Source: Pseudomonas sp. PSE14 (GTDB lineage: Bacteria > Pseudomonadota > Gammaproteobacteria > Pseudomonadales > Pseudomonadaceae). Taken from it: a stretch of DNA of 64,000 nt. The position numbers were made by a program, and so were the translations under genes. Below are positions 38,882 through 47,847 of this stretch, piece by piece (position 1 is the first letter of the stretch; every line of letters starts with the position of its first letter). Under the pieces are notes generated by a model. The model did not search any database. It had not been told where the DNA came from and was given only the letters and a program-made list of their open reading frames with translations. The stretch spans positions 744,001-808,000 of the forward strand of contig NZ_CP115669.1 of assembly GCF_029203285.1 (NCBI RefSeq), given 5' to 3'.

Positions 38882-40527
38882 GCCTGCACCAGTACGCCGA
38901 AACCCATGAAGTGACCAACCAGGTACCGCCGCTGGACGGCGCCAACCTCTACCGCGTCGACCTGCCGCTGCAGGAGTGGGTACGCCGTTACGAAGGCGGC
39001 TGGGCCGAGCAGAAGCTCGACGCCTACGGTGCGCTGGCCGGCGGTCCGCTGATGGCGGCGGGCTTCCTGGCCAATGAGAACAAGCCGGTGTTCAAGTCCC
39101 ACGACCGCTACGGCCACCGCATCGACCTGGTGGAATTCCACCCGGCCTACCACGAACTGATGCGCGCCTCGATCGAAGCCGGCATCCCATCCATGCCCTG
39201 GACCGACCCGCGTGCCGGCGCCCAGGTCGCCCGCGCCGGCCTCAGCTACCTGCACAGCCAGGCCGAAGCCGGCACCGGTTGCCCGCTGACCATGACCTTC
39301 GCCAGCGTGCCCGCCCTGCGCCTGCAAGCGGACATCGCCGAGAAGTGGCTGCCGAAAATCCTCTCCACCCAGTACGACCCGCGCAACCTGCCCATGGAGC
39401 AGAAGAGCGGCGTGACGATCGGCATGGCCATGACCGAGAAGCAGGGCGGCACCGACGTGCGTGCCAACACCACCCGCGCCTACCCGGTGGGTATCCCCGG
39501 CCCGGGCCAGGCCTACGAGCTGGTCGGCCACAAGTGGTTCTGCTCTGCGCCCATGTGCGACGCCTTCCTTACCCTGGCCTACACCGACAAGGGCCTGACC
39601 TGCTTCCTGCTGCCGCGCCACCGCCCGGACGGCAGCCGCAACGAGTTCTACATCCAGCGCCTGAAGAACAAGCTGGGCAACTGGTCCAACGCTTCCAGCG
39701 AAGTGGAGTACCGCGGCGCGCTGGCCTGGATGATCGGCGAGGAAGGCCGCGGGGTGCCGACCATCATCGAGATGGTCGCCATGACCCGCTTCGACTGCAT
39801 AATCGGCTCCAGCTCGCTGATGCGCCAGGCACTGACCCAGGCCGCGCACCACTGCGCCTACCGCCAGGTCGGCGGCCGCGTGCTGGCCGAACAACCGCTG
39901 ATGCAGAACGTGCTGGCCGACCTTGCCCTGGAAAGCGAAGCCGCGCTGGCCCTGACCATGCGCATGGGCCGCGCGCTGGACCGGCTGCACGACGAGCAGG
40001 AAGACAAGTTTGCCCGCCTGGTCACCGCCGTGGGCAAATACTGGATCTGCAAACGCGCCCCGGCGATGATCAACGAAGCCGCCGAATGCCTGGGCGGCGC
40101 CGGCTACGTCGAGGACACCATTCTTCCGCGCCTGTACCGCGAGGCGCCGGTCAACTCCACCTGGGAAGGTTCGGGCAACGTGCAGTGCCTGGACGTGCTG
40201 CGTGCCCTGTCCAAGGAGCCCGGCGTGCTCGACGCGCTGTTCGCCGAACTGGGCGACGGCCACGGCGATGCGCGGCTCGCGTCCTTTATTGGCAACCTCA
40301 AGGCGTCCTTCGCCGACACCCACGACATCCAGTACCGCGCCCGCCAGCTCACCGAAAACGTGGCGGTCGCCCTGCAGGCCAAGCTGTTGCTGGAGGCGGG
40401 CAACGCGACGGTCTCCGACGCCTTCATTGCCAGCCGCCTGAGCGACGGCGGCCGCGTCTACGGCACCCTGCCGCGCGGGGTGGATGTGGCGGCGCTGGTG
40501 GCGCGCTCGACGCCGCATCTGGTCTGA
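38878..40527 (+). CDS. AidB-like acyl-CoA dehydrogenase
   Basis: 549 residues of the AidB branch of acyl-CoA dehydrogenases. Blocks shared with E. coli AidB include GMAMTEKQGGTDVRANTT (about 181-198), GHKWF, NKLGNWSNASSEVEY (about 264-278), MTRFDC and EAPVNSTWEGSGN (about 422-434). FAD-dependent; E. coli AidB has isovaleryl-CoA dehydrogenase activity and is induced by alkylation, whereas this gene is coupled to a TetR regulator, so the true substrate may be different. Cytosolic, probably a tetramer. Confidence 0.92.
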   Translation: MSLHQYAETHEVTNQVPPLDGANLYRVDLPLQEWVRRYEGGWAEQKLDAYGALAGGPLMAAGFLANENKPVFKSHDRYGHRIDLVEFHPAYHELMRASIEAGIPSMPWTDPRAGAQVARAGLSYLHSQAEAGTGCPLTMTFASVPALRLQADIAEKWLPKILSTQYDPRNLPMEQKSGVTIGMAMTEKQGGTDVRANTTRAYPVGIPGPGQAYELVGHKWFCSAPMCDAFLTLAYTDKGLTCFLLPRHRPDGSRNEFYIQRLKNKLGNWSNASSEVEYRGALAWMIGEEGRGVPTIIEMVAMTRFDCIIGSSSLMRQALTQAAHHCAYRQVGGRVLAEQPLMQNVLADLALESEAALALTMRMGRALDRLHDEQEDKFARLVTAVGKYWICKRAPAMINEAAECLGGAGYVEDTILPRLYREAPVNSTWEGSGNVQCLDVLRALSKEPGVLDALFAELGDGHGDARLASFIGNLKASFADTHDIQYRARQLTENVAVALQAKLLLEAGNATVSDAFIASRLSDGGRVYGTLPRGVDVAALVARSTPHLV

Positions 40528-40659
40528 GGAAATTTCAGTAGAAGCTTTCGGGTTGAACAGTTGTTTGTCGATCAATAGGTTGCACGGGGAGGATTCTTCG
40601 CTGGTGCCGGGATGAGTCTCGCTGGTCTTCATTTCCGTGCAGGCAGCTCAGCAGTGAGA

Positions 40660-40697
40660 TTGCCTTGGTTTATAACTGCAACTAAAATTAGTTGCAG
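40660..40697 (+). promoter_or_regulatory. hicAB promoter with overlapping operator
   Basis: -35 TTGCCT (40660-40665), 17-base spacer, -10 TAAAAT (40683-40688). A perfect 10-bp inverted repeat CTGCAACTAA, AA, TTAGTTGCAG (40676-40697) covers the -10. Autorepression by HicB or HicAB is inferred. Confidence 0.8.
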
Positions 40698-40709
40698 CTG
40701 GGAGAGGGT

Positions 40710-40961
40710 ATGTCTCAGCATGAGAAGCTGCTGGCAAAGCTATTGAACAAGCAGTCCGTGCTTACCTGGCAGGAACTGGTGGTGTTGCTCCACGGGCTTG
40801 GCTATCGGAAGCTCGAGGGCGATGGCAGTCGGGTCAAATTCGATAATGGCGACCCGCGAGCAATGATCAACCTGCACAAACCCCATCCCGGCAATGAATT
40901 GAAGGCCTATGCCAGGCGCCAGGTGATCGAACATCTGAAAAGCGGAGGACTGATTCGATGA
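40710..40961 (+). CDS. hicA: HicA-type mRNA interferase toxin
   Basis: 83 residues with the small dsRBD-like HicA fold: LTWQELVVLLHGLGYRKLEG, DGSRVKF, and the His-containing INLHKPHPGNELKAY, with LKSGGLI at the end. In this family the His is catalytic for mRNA cleavage. The ATG at 40710 follows GGAGAGG. It overlaps hicB as ATGA, the normal toxin-first order. The toxin looks intact, so the module is likely active. Confidence 0.9.
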   Translation: MSQHEKLLAKLLNKQSVLTWQELVVLLHGLGYRKLEGDGSRVKFDNGDPRAMINLHKPHPGNELKAYARRQVIEHLKSGGLIR

Positions 40962-41299
40962 ACAACCTGCTACAGCACCGAGGCTATTACGGGTCCATCG
41001 AGGCCAGCCCCGAGGACAACTGCCTGTTCGGCAAGCTGCTGTTCATCCGGGCCCTGGTCAATTACGAGGGCGAGACGGTCGCCGAGCTGGCCGGCGCGTT
41101 CCGCGCTGCGGTCGATGATTACCTGGCCGACTGTGCTGCAACGGGCGTAGAGCCTGAGATTCCCTGCAAGGGATCTTTCAATGTTCGCGTAGGGCATGAA
41201 CTGCATATGGCGGCCAGCATTGCGGCTATCCAGCAGAACATCACACTGAACGATCTGACCCGCCGGGCGCTGAGCGAGTACATCGAGCAGCACGCCTGA
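40958..41299 (+). CDS. hicB: HicB-type antitoxin
   Basis: 113 residues: an N-terminal partial RNase H-like HicB domain (YYGSIEASPEDNCLFGKLLFI) and a C-terminal ribbon-helix-helix segment (FNVRVGHELHMAASIAAIQQNITLNDLTRRALSEYI). It neutralises HicA and, through the RHH domain, binds the operator. Its start overlaps the toxin's stop. Confidence 0.92.
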   Translation: MNNLLQHRGYYGSIEASPEDNCLFGKLLFIRALVNYEGETVAELAGAFRAAVDDYLADCAATGVEPEIPCKGSFNVRVGHELHMAASIAAIQQNITLNDLTRRALSEYIEQHA

Positions 41300-41845
41300 G
41301 AGCTTTCTCCCGTTTCGTCGGGCGCATAACGCGCTAGCGGCTATCTGTCGGGAGGGTTCCGGCGGATAACCAGTTCCAGGTTATGCGCTCTACGGAATCG
41401 ACAGGCGCCAACGTAACGAGCGCCACCAGCCGGTTAGTGAGCGTTTGTCGTGCTTGGGCTGCAGTAGTTGCGGCACATTGGTGTAGCGGACCCAGAGCGG
41501 GTCGTTCCATTCTGTTCGCCAGCTTCACATGCGTCGCTAGACGCAAGCGCGCCCAAATGATCGGGCCGTCAAACCCGGCTGCGGGATTGACCGCAGCGCC
41601 GGCCAATCTACCGAGGGCGCCTGGGCAAACAAGGCACCGCCGGCAGCTTGGGACGCCCCGTCACGCGATATGCGAAAACGGAACAGGCACCGGTTCATTG
41701 GCGCTGTCATCCGCACTTGCAGGCGCGGATTCTGTCATAAGGTTTATTCAACCTTTCCGCTCATCCTGCCGGTACGAAATCTGTCATCCCTTTCCGTGAC
41801 GGAAGCAGGCAAGATGGGGCTGATCGTTCAGACAGGATGCCCACC
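41300..41845. other. Upstream region of amn with three CTGTCAT heptamers
   Basis: 546 bases without a credible gene. CTGTCAT occurs at 41704-41710, 41732-41738 and 41781-41787. This is the half-site of the PhoB box, but no pair has the canonical 11-base spacing. A minus-strand ORF of 90 codons (41334-41606) lacks any recognisable domain. An inverted pair CGCATAACG/TTATGCGC is seen near 41323 and 41376, possibly the remains of a repeat. Confidence 0.5.
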
Positions 41846-43321
41846 ATGAGTCTTTCGACTGGCGACGAGCTCTTCGTCGCCCAGACCGCCGAAGAGGCCG
41901 TCGACCAACTGGCCGTGCTGCACGAGCGGGCCACCGGCGCCCTGAACCAGGCGCTCAAGCGCTACCTGAAGGAGCGCGTGGTGCCCGACGCCGAGCAGCG
42001 CAGCCTGTTCCGTTACCCGGAGTTGCGGGTGATCTACCTGTGTCAGGGCGAGGTGCCTTCCACCACCCGTGCCTATGCCAAAGTCCAGGTGCCCGGCACC
42101 TACGCGGTGACCATCACCCAGCCCAAGGCCTTCCGCAAATACCTGCTGGAGCAGCTGCGCCCGCTGATGGAGGACTTCACTGTGCGGGTGGAGGTCGGCG
42201 TCAGCGACCAGAACATTCCTTACCCGTACGTGGTGGAGCAGGGCGACGAACTGGGCGGCTCCGGGGTGACCGCCGCGGAGCTGGCGCGGGTATTCCCCAG
42301 CACGGACCTGTCCGCCACCTCCGATGGCATCGCCGACGGCCTCTACGAGTGGGAGGGCGCCGACCCGATGCCGCTGGCGCTGTTCCACGCCGCGCGTACT
42401 GATTTCTCCCTGCGCCGCCTGGTGCACTACACCGGTAGCGACTGGCGCCACGTGCAGCCGTGGATCCTGCTGACCAACTACCACCGCTACGTCGACCAGT
42501 TCATCCACCTGGGGCTGGAGCGGCTGCGCGACGATCCGCGTTTCGTGCGCATGGTGTTGCCGGGCAACGTGATCATCGAACGCGGCATGGACGAGGGCGA
42601 GGCCAATGCCATAGTCGCAGGTGTCGAATGGCATCGCTTCCAGATGCCGGCCTATCACCTGATCGCCGAGGATGGCGACGGCGTGACCCTGGTGAACATC
42701 GGCGTCGGCCCGTCCAACGCGAAGAACATCACTGACCACCTGGCCGTGCTGCGTCCGCATTGCTGGTTGATGGTCGGCCACTGCGGCGGCCTGCGGCAGT
42801 CGCAGACCATCGGCGACTACGTGCTGGCCCACGCCTACATGCGCCGCGACGGCATCCTCGACCGGGTGTTGCCGCCGCACATCCCGATCCCGGCGTTGGC
42901 CGAGGTGCAGTTGGCGCTGCAGGAAGCTGCCGCCCTGGTGACCGGCGAGCGCGGCGACCAGCTCAAGCGCCGCCTGCGCACCGGCACCGTGCTGACTTAC
43001 GACGACCGCAACTGGGAGCTGCACTGGGCCCAGGAGCGCCCGCTGATCAACCTGGCGCGGGCCATCGCCGTGGACATGGAGAGCGGCACCATCGCCGCCC
43101 AGGGTTACCGCTTGCGGGTGCCCTACGGCACGCTGCTGTGCGTCTCGGACAAGCCGCTGCACAGCGAGATCAAGCTGCCCGGCGCCGCCACGGCCTTCTA
43201 CCAGCGCGCGGTAAGCCAGCACCTGTCCATCGGCATCGCCGCCGTCGACCTGCTGCGTACCCAGCTCAACTCGCTGCACTCGCGCAAGCTGCGCAGCTTC
43301 GACGAGCCGCCGTTCCGCTGA
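41846..43321 (+). CDS. amn: AMP nucleosidase
   Basis: Splits AMP to adenine and ribose 5-phosphate. About 491 residues from the ATG at 41846, which has AGGA at an eight-base spacing; an ATG nine bases upstream is an alternative. It has the N-terminal AMN domain and a C-terminal nucleoside-phosphorylase-like domain (about 250-480) with NIGVGPSNAKNITDHLAVLRP and VDMESGTIAAQGYRLRVPYGTLLCVSDKPLH. In E. coli amn is PhoB-regulated, which makes the upstream CTGTCAT sites interesting. Confidence 0.95.
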   Translation: MSLSTGDELFVAQTAEEAVDQLAVLHERATGALNQALKRYLKERVVPDAEQRSLFRYPELRVIYLCQGEVPSTTRAYAKVQVPGTYAVTITQPKAFRKYLLEQLRPLMEDFTVRVEVGVSDQNIPYPYVVEQGDELGGSGVTAAELARVFPSTDLSATSDGIADGLYEWEGADPMPLALFHAARTDFSLRRLVHYTGSDWRHVQPWILLTNYHRYVDQFIHLGLERLRDDPRFVRMVLPGNVIIERGMDEGEANAIVAGVEWHRFQMPAYHLIAEDGDGVTLVNIGVGPSNAKNITDHLAVLRPHCWLMVGHCGGLRQSQTIGDYVLAHAYMRRDGILDRVLPPHIPIPALAEVQLALQEAAALVTGERGDQLKRRLRTGTVLTYDDRNWELHWAQERPLINLARAIAVDMESGTIAAQGYRLRVPYGTLLCVSDKPLHSEIKLPGAATAFYQRAVSQHLSIGIAAVDLLRTQLNSLHSRKLRSFDEPPFR

Positions 43322-43330
43322 TCCCAGAGC

Positions 43331-43357
43331 GCGGCGGGGCACCGCTTGCCCCGCCGC
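43331..43357 (+). other. Strong hairpin between amn and deoC
   Basis: GCGGCGGGGCA pairs perfectly with TGCCCCGCCGC (43347-43357) around five bases. There is no T-tract, and AGGAGG of deoC follows at about 43365. It may be a processing or translational-control structure. Confidence 0.65.
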
Positions 43358-43379
43358 CAGCCGCAGGAGGTGGCTGCCG

Positions 43380-44156
43380 ATGACCGATCCTCGCAAGACA
43401 CCGGCGGGCCGGGTGCTCGCCCTGCTGGACCTGACCTCGCTGAACGATGGCGATGACCTGCAAAGCACCGTCGACCTCTGCCGCCGGGCGCTGACGCCCT
43501 ATGGCGAAGTGGCGGCGGTGTGCGTCTGGCCGAAGCTGGCGCACATCGCGCGGCGCACGCTCAACACCCTGGGCGGACGCGGTGTGAAAGTTGCCAGCGT
43601 GTGCAACTTCCCCGCCGGCAGCGCGTCCCTGGCCGACGTGGTGGAGGAGGTGCGCAGGACGCTGGCCGAAGGCGCCGACGAGATCGATCTGGTCTACCCG
43701 TGGCGCCGGCTCATGGCGGGCGGCCCCTCCGGTGCGGTGGAGCTGATTCGTGCCTGCAAGACGCTGTGCGGCCCTTATCATCGGCTCAAGGTGATCCTCG
43801 AAACCGGCGAGCTCGCCGATCCGGAGCTGATCCGCACGGCCTGCCGCGAGGCCATCGCCGGCGGCGCCGACTTCCTCAAGACCAGCACGGGCAAGGCGGC
43901 GGTGAACGCTACGCCGGAAGCCGTACGGGTGATGCTCGAATGCATCGGGGAAGCCGGTGGCAAGGTGGGCCTGAAGGTTTCCGGCGGCCTGCGCACCCTG
44001 GCCGATGCGCAGCGTTACCAGACACTGGTGGAGGAACGCTTCGGCGCTGCCTGGATCACCCCGGAGCACCTGCGTTTTGGCGCCTCGTCGCTGCTGGATG
44101 ATCTGCTGCGCGAGCTGGGTGTGGATGCGCAACCCGTGTCCACTCGTAACTATTGA
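43380..44156 (+). CDS. deoC: Deoxyribose-phosphate aldolase
   Basis: Class I aldolase cleaving 2-deoxyribose 5-phosphate to acetaldehyde and glyceraldehyde 3-phosphate. 258 residues. Schiff-base Lys is K167 (FLKTSTGK), the number found in E. coli; K199 (GLKVSGGLR) and the DEIDLVYPW block (about 100-108) complete the active site. It is 58 bases after amn, and a joint role in nucleotide salvage is plausible. Confidence 0.95.
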   Translation: MTDPRKTPAGRVLALLDLTSLNDGDDLQSTVDLCRRALTPYGEVAAVCVWPKLAHIARRTLNTLGGRGVKVASVCNFPAGSASLADVVEEVRRTLAEGADEIDLVYPWRRLMAGGPSGAVELIRACKTLCGPYHRLKVILETGELADPELIRTACREAIAGGADFLKTSTGKAAVNATPEAVRVMLECIGEAGGKVGLKVSGGLRTLADAQRYQTLVEERFGAAWITPEHLRFGASSLLDDLLRELGVDAQPVSTRNY

Positions 44157-44271
44157 TCGGCGTGCGTTGACGAGTTTCGGGGCGCGCCTAGAATGCTCGC
44201 CTCGCGCGCCATGGGGAACCGTGGCGCGGCCCTCCGGTCGGACCTTCGCCGACCCTTTCGCTGGTGATCCC

Positions 44272-44835
44272 ATGTCCTTCCGCGCCCCCTCGCACCTCAC
44301 CAATCCCTTGCGCCGATTCGCCCGCCGGCTGGTGGAAGGCGGCACCCCGGAAGTTGCCGCGCCATTGCCGCTGCCGGAAAGCCTGGCCGGCGAGCCCTGG
44401 TTCTCGGTGGGCAAGGCGGTGGAAGGTCTCGGCGGCGAGCGCGTCGACGGCTGGTGCCTGGAAGAGTGGCCGGGCCTGGCCCTGCGCGCCCGCTTCAGTG
44501 CCTGCTGGCGCGATGCCCAGGGACGGCTGTGGAACGTGCTGCCCGGTGGTGGGGCGATCGCCTTCCTGCCCGATCCGAAACGCCGCTACGAAGGTGTGCC
44601 GCTGGCCGAGCAGTTCCACGCCCTGGAACGCGACGAGTTGCTGGAGGACTACCTCTGGCTCTGCCGCGAACTGGCGCGCAACCCGCTCGACGACGAGCAG
44701 CGGGAAATCCGCGAGGGCATGCGCCTGCGTCTGGAAAGCTGGCTGGAGTTGGGCGGCCGGGGTGACAAACCGTGTCCGTGCAACAGCGGCAAACGCTATC
44801 GCAGCTGTTGCAGCAAGCGGGTGCGCGAGAGCTGA
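44272..44835 (+). CDS. SEC-C motif protein
   Basis: 187 residues. The C-terminal zinc motif CPCNSGKRYRSCC (about 166-178) is the SEC-C type, found in SecA tails and YchJ-like proteins. The rest is a hydrophilic alpha/beta domain without a known relative that I recognise. The ATG at 44272 is the first that fits; the frame is open upstream. Likely a small metal-binding accessory protein. Confidence 0.78.
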   Translation: MSFRAPSHLTNPLRRFARRLVEGGTPEVAAPLPLPESLAGEPWFSVGKAVEGLGGERVDGWCLEEWPGLALRARFSACWRDAQGRLWNVLPGGGAIAFLPDPKRRYEGVPLAEQFHALERDELLEDYLWLCRELARNPLDDEQREIREGMRLRLESWLELGGRGDKPCPCNSGKRYRSCCSKRVRES

Positions 44836-44846
44836 GGCGGCTCTTT

Positions 44847-44923
44847 GTAGGAGCGAGCTTGCTCGCGAACGAACTTGCCGGCGGCTGCGGCGTTGTGCGG
44901 TTCGCGAGCAAGCTCGCTCCTAC
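44847..44923. repeat. REP pair
   Basis: Forward unit 44847-44870 and inverted unit 44900-44923, 29 bases apart. The inverted unit overlaps the stop codon of the MBL hydrolase gene (44920-44922). Confidence 0.9.
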
Positions 44924-45966
44924 AATGTCACCCACGGCAGCGGTGCTATGTGCCACTGGTCCCCCGGCTTGGGCGCCCGGAAGCGCTCGGTCGCAACGCC
45001 GTGCTGCTCCAGCGCCCGAGCCAGGTCGCTGACCGGCGTGAACTGCCCTTCGTCGCTCAGGCGGAAGGTGCCGAAGTGGATGGCCATGCTGCACTGCGAG
45101 TCGAGCTGCTGGTGCGCCTGCACGGCGTCATCCGGGTTCATGTGGTGGTGGCGCATGAACCAGCGCGGCTCGTAGGCGCCGATGGGCAGGGCGGCAAAGC
45201 GCATTGGGCCGAAGCGCTGGTGCATCAGCTTGAACTCCTCGCCCAGGCCGGTATCGCCGGGGAACAGCACCGGGCCGTCCGGCGATTCCAGCACGAAGCC
45301 CAGCCACAGGGTGCGGTTGGTGTCGCGCCGCGAGCGCGCCGACCAGTGCTGCGCGGGCACGCCGGTGAGCAGCATGCCTTCGGGCAGCGGCAGGCTTTGC
45401 CACCAGTTCAGCTCCGACACGTCATTGAAGCCGCAGGCGCGGATCAATTCGCCGTTGCCCAGGCCGGTTACCACCTTTGCCTCCGGGAAGCGCCGCGCCA
45501 GTTCGCGCAGGCTACCGATGTCCAGGTGATCGTAGTGGTTGTGGCTGACCAGGATCAGGTTGATCGGCGGCAGTTCGTCCAGCGCCAGTCCCGGCGGGTG
45601 ATGGCGGCGCGGACCAATGAAGCTGAACGGGCTGGTGCGTTCACACCACAGTGGGTCGGTGAGGATGTTCAGCCCGCGATGCTGGATCAGCAGGGTGGCG
45701 TGGTTGATGTAGGTGACGCGCAGCTCTTCGCCGCTGACCTGGGCCTGTACGTCCGGCCGCGTGGCCGGGCCCGGCTGGTCGATCCAGGGCGTCTGTCGTC
45801 CACGCTCGCGCTGCCATTTGAGGAAGGCGCGCAGGCCGTGGTGCGGCCGGCGGTCGAGGTTGTGGAAGCGTTGGCCGTCGAAGTTCGCGGTTTGCGGGCC
45901 ACGGTAACGGGCGCCGAGGCGGCCGCTGAGATTGCGCAAGGTGATCAGCCAGGTGGGGTGGCTCAT
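44920..45966 (-). CDS. MBL-fold metal-dependent hydrolase (NAPE-PLD-like)
   Basis: 348 residues with the metallo-beta-lactamase signature H142-N-H144-Y-D146-H147 in SHNHYDHLD, and further ligands near FPGDTGLG (about 248-255). The layout, including a leading extension before the fold, is that of the UlaG/NAPE-PLD class of phosphodiesterase-like lipid enzymes. Start at the ATG at 45966 (MSHPTWL). The TAG stop is formed by the REP element, so the C-terminus may have been set by REP insertion. Substrate not known. Confidence 0.84.
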   Translation of the reverse strand: MSHPTWLITLRNLSGRLGARYRGPQTANFDGQRFHNLDRRPHHGLRAFLKWQRERGRQTPWIDQPGPATRPDVQAQVSGEELRVTYINHATLLIQHRGLNILTDPLWCERTSPFSFIGPRRHHPPGLALDELPPINLILVSHNHYDHLDIGSLRELARRFPEAKVVTGLGNGELIRACGFNDVSELNWWQSLPLPEGMLLTGVPAQHWSARSRRDTNRTLWLGFVLESPDGPVLFPGDTGLGEEFKLMHQRFGPMRFAALPIGAYEPRWFMRHHHMNPDDAVQAHQQLDSQCSMAIHFGTFRLSDEGQFTPVSDLARALEQHGVATERFRAPKPGDQWHIAPLPWVTL

Positions 45967-46053
45967 GGGCGTGCTCTTGCAGGGAGGGCTCGGCACAACC
46001 TAGCATGCCGGGCAATCGCTTCACCCCCATCTCCGGTTACCAGTCTTTTCACC

Positions 46054-46680
46054 ATGCCCCGTCCGCCTCGTCCAGTTTCCCGTCGTTCCGCTCCCCGTCC
46101 TGCGCCGCGCCGCGTGGCCAAGGCGCCGCCGGCACAGCCACGGCTGATCCTGCTGAACAAGCCGTTCGACGTGCTGACTCAATTCAACGATAGCGAGGGC
46201 CGGGCGACCCTGAAGGATTTCGTCGAGGTACCGGGCGTCTATCCCGCCGGACGGCTGGACCGCGACAGCGAAGGCCTGTTGCTGCTGACCAACGACGGCC
46301 GCCTGCAGGCGCGCATTGCCGATCCCAAGCACAAGCTGCCGAAGACCTACTGGGTGCAGGTAGAGGGGGAGCCGAGCGACGAGCAGCTGGAACAACTGCG
46401 CAAGGGCGTGCAACTCAATGACGGCCCGACCTTGCCGGCCGAAGCGCGGCGGCTGGAGGAGCCGCAGCTGTGGGAGCGCAACCCGCCGGTACGGTTCCGC
46501 AAGTCGGTGCCCACGGCCTGGCTGGAACTGGTGATCCGCGAGGGCCGCAACCGCCAGGTGCGGCGGATGACGGCGGCCGTTGGCCTGCCAACCCTGCGTC
46601 TGGTGCGCGTGCGGATCGGGCCGTGGAGCCTGGACGGCCTGCAGCCGGGGCAGTGGCGGGAAGTCAGCCCCGATCTCTGA
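46054..46680 (+). CDS. rluE: 23S rRNA pseudouridine(2457) synthase
   Basis: RsuA-family pseudouridine synthase. 208 residues: a basic, Pro/Arg-rich N-terminal tail (1-30), then the catalytic domain with D69 in [18 protein letters not shown] (the family motif). [10 protein letters not shown] at about 164-173 is the C-terminal conserved block. It lacks an S4 domain, as RluE does. The ATG at 46054 is the most natural start. Confidence 0.93.
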   Translation: MPRPPRPVSRRSAPRPAPRRVAKAPPAQPRLILLNKPFDVLTQFNDSEGRATLKDFVEVPGVYPAGRLDRDSEGLLLLTNDGRLQARIADPKHKLPKTYWVQVEGEPSDEQLEQLRKGVQLNDGPTLPAEARRLEEPQLWERNPPVRFRKSVPTAWLELVIREGRNRQVRRMTAAVGLPTLRLVRVRIGPWSLDGLQPGQWREVSPDL

Positions 46681-46707
46681 CGACCGGGGCGGGCGCGGGA
46701 GCGGGCG

Positions 46708-46911
46708 TCAGAAGCCGCCTTCGAGCCCCGCGACGACGACGGACTTGATCAGGAAACCCAGTACACCCAGGCCCAGGGCGAAGAACAGCACCATGGTGCC
46801 CATGCGGCCGGCTTTGGACTTCTTCGCCAGATCCCAGACGATGAAGGCCATGAACAGGATCAGGCCGGTGACCAGGCCGTACATCATCCAGTCTTCGAAA
46901 CTTTCGTTCAT
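46708..46911 (-). CDS. DUF2788 small membrane protein
   Basis: 67 residues. Two transmembrane segments (about 12-28 and 41-63) are separated by a short basic loop (KKSKAGRMG). GGAG stands about eight bases before the ATG. Fits DUF2788, a family of unknown function in Pseudomonas. It converges on rluE. Confidence 0.82.
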   Translation of the reverse strand: MNESFEDWMMYGLVTGLILFMAFIVWDLAKKSKAGRMGTMVLFFALGLGVLGFLIKSVVVAGLEGGF

Positions 46912-47163
46912 TGCTGCTCCTGCCCGGTGCGGAGGTTGTCCGAGGGACGCCGGGGCTGAGGGTGGTGGTGGAGAAGGCGCGCATTATACGCATCTGGTTG
47001 TTTGATGATCAGGGGTGCTCAGAAATTGATCAGTTCTTGCTGTGGGAGGGGGGGAACGCCCCGAAAATTCCCGCTGCGGCGCGGCTGGCGGGGAAATTTC
47101 CGGTAATGGATTGGTCTTGCGGGACGCGGGGTGCGGTGCTGTGTCGCAGGGGAGGCGGAGGTT

Positions 47164-47314
47164 GTAGGAGCGAGCTTGCTCGCGAAGGGGCTGGCGCCGG
47201 GTTTGCGGCCGAATCGCGGACAGAGTCCGCTTCTACGTAGGCGCCATGCATCGGCATCCACCTGTGGGGTTGGATTCCTTAGCGATGGATTTCGCGGACA
47301 AGGTCCGCTCCTAC
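47164..47314. repeat. REP units of two subtypes
   Basis: A standard forward unit (47164-47186) is followed by two inverted units of another subtype with GCGGACA at the palindrome (47213-47236 and 47290-47314, ending GTCCGCTTCTAC and GTCCGCTCCTAC). Confidence 0.85.
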
Positions 47315-47415
47315 GGGAGCCCAGCTCGCCCTTTGTTCTGGTTTCGCCCTTGAGGATTTCCAGAGAAATATCCGCACACGCCGGAGCGCCCCTTCAGGAG
47401 GCCGAGTGGGATCGG

Positions 47416-47509
47416 AGTTTCAGGGGTTGAGCGGCATGGATGCCGCGAGAGCGTCGTTGGGCCATGGATGGCCCGTCAAGGGGGACGCCTAGTTCGTGCC
47501 CCTGAAACT
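47416..47509. ncRNA. Cloverleaf-like structure with two TGGA-loop hairpins
   Basis: AGTTTCAGGGG (47416-47426) pairs with CCCCTGAAACT (47499-47509) and encloses two hairpins: GCGGCA, TGGA, TGCCGC (47431-47446) and GGGCCA, TGGA, TGGCCC (47459-47474). The identical tetraloops contain GGA, the motif RsmA/CsrA proteins bind. Whether it is transcribed is unknown. Confidence 0.45.
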
Positions 47510-47803
47510 TCGATGGAACGAGGGAAACGGAGCGAAGCGAAGTAACAGCCGAAGGCTGGCCCGAAGGGTGAGCGAAGCGAATCAGTCCCGCGAAGCGGGA
47601 CCCGGATGATGGGGCAAAGACCTTTGGTTACTTTCTGTGGGGCGGCCATCCGTAGTTTGAGAAAGTGACTCGCCCGAGGGGGCGAAACAAGAAATCCCAG
47701 CGCGCGCCGAAGCGGCGCAGAAACGCCGAGCAGGAATCGAGGGCCTCGCGGGCCATGCCTGCGAGCGGAGGTGAGGCAGGCGATAAGGCACCAGCCAGGC
47801 TCG

Positions 47804-47827
47804 GTTCGCGAGCAAGCTCGCTCCTAC
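47804..47827. repeat. Single REP unit near the Lrp gene
   Basis: Inverted unit TTCGCGAGCAAGCTCGCTCC then TAC, 20 bases beyond the stop of the Lrp gene. Confidence 0.85.
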
Positions 47828-47847
47828 GAAGAACGTCAACTCTGCGA

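Larger units (their letters stand above)
46912..47847. other. Gene-free repeat-rich region
   Basis: 936 bases between the DUF2788 gene and the Lrp gene. It contains REP units, a cloverleaf-like structure (47416-47509), the stem GTCCCGC/GCGGGAC (47585-47601), and the block GGTTACTTTC, spacer, GAGAAAGTGACTCGCC (47626-47674), which resembles a common Pseudomonas intergenic repeat. No credible coding sequence. Confidence 0.75.

Noticed and set aside
41334-41606. A 90-codon minus-strand frame between hicB and amn
   Set aside because: No ribosome site, no domain, and odd composition; more likely noncoding.
41781-41798. A complete Pho box before amn
   Set aside because: The second half 11 bases later (TTCCGTG) does not match CTGTCAT, so only half-sites are claimed.
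44847-44923. REP pairs read as CRISPR or tRNA-like structures
   Set aside because: Only two inverted units, recurring elsewhere with GTAG ends; no spacers or tRNA features.
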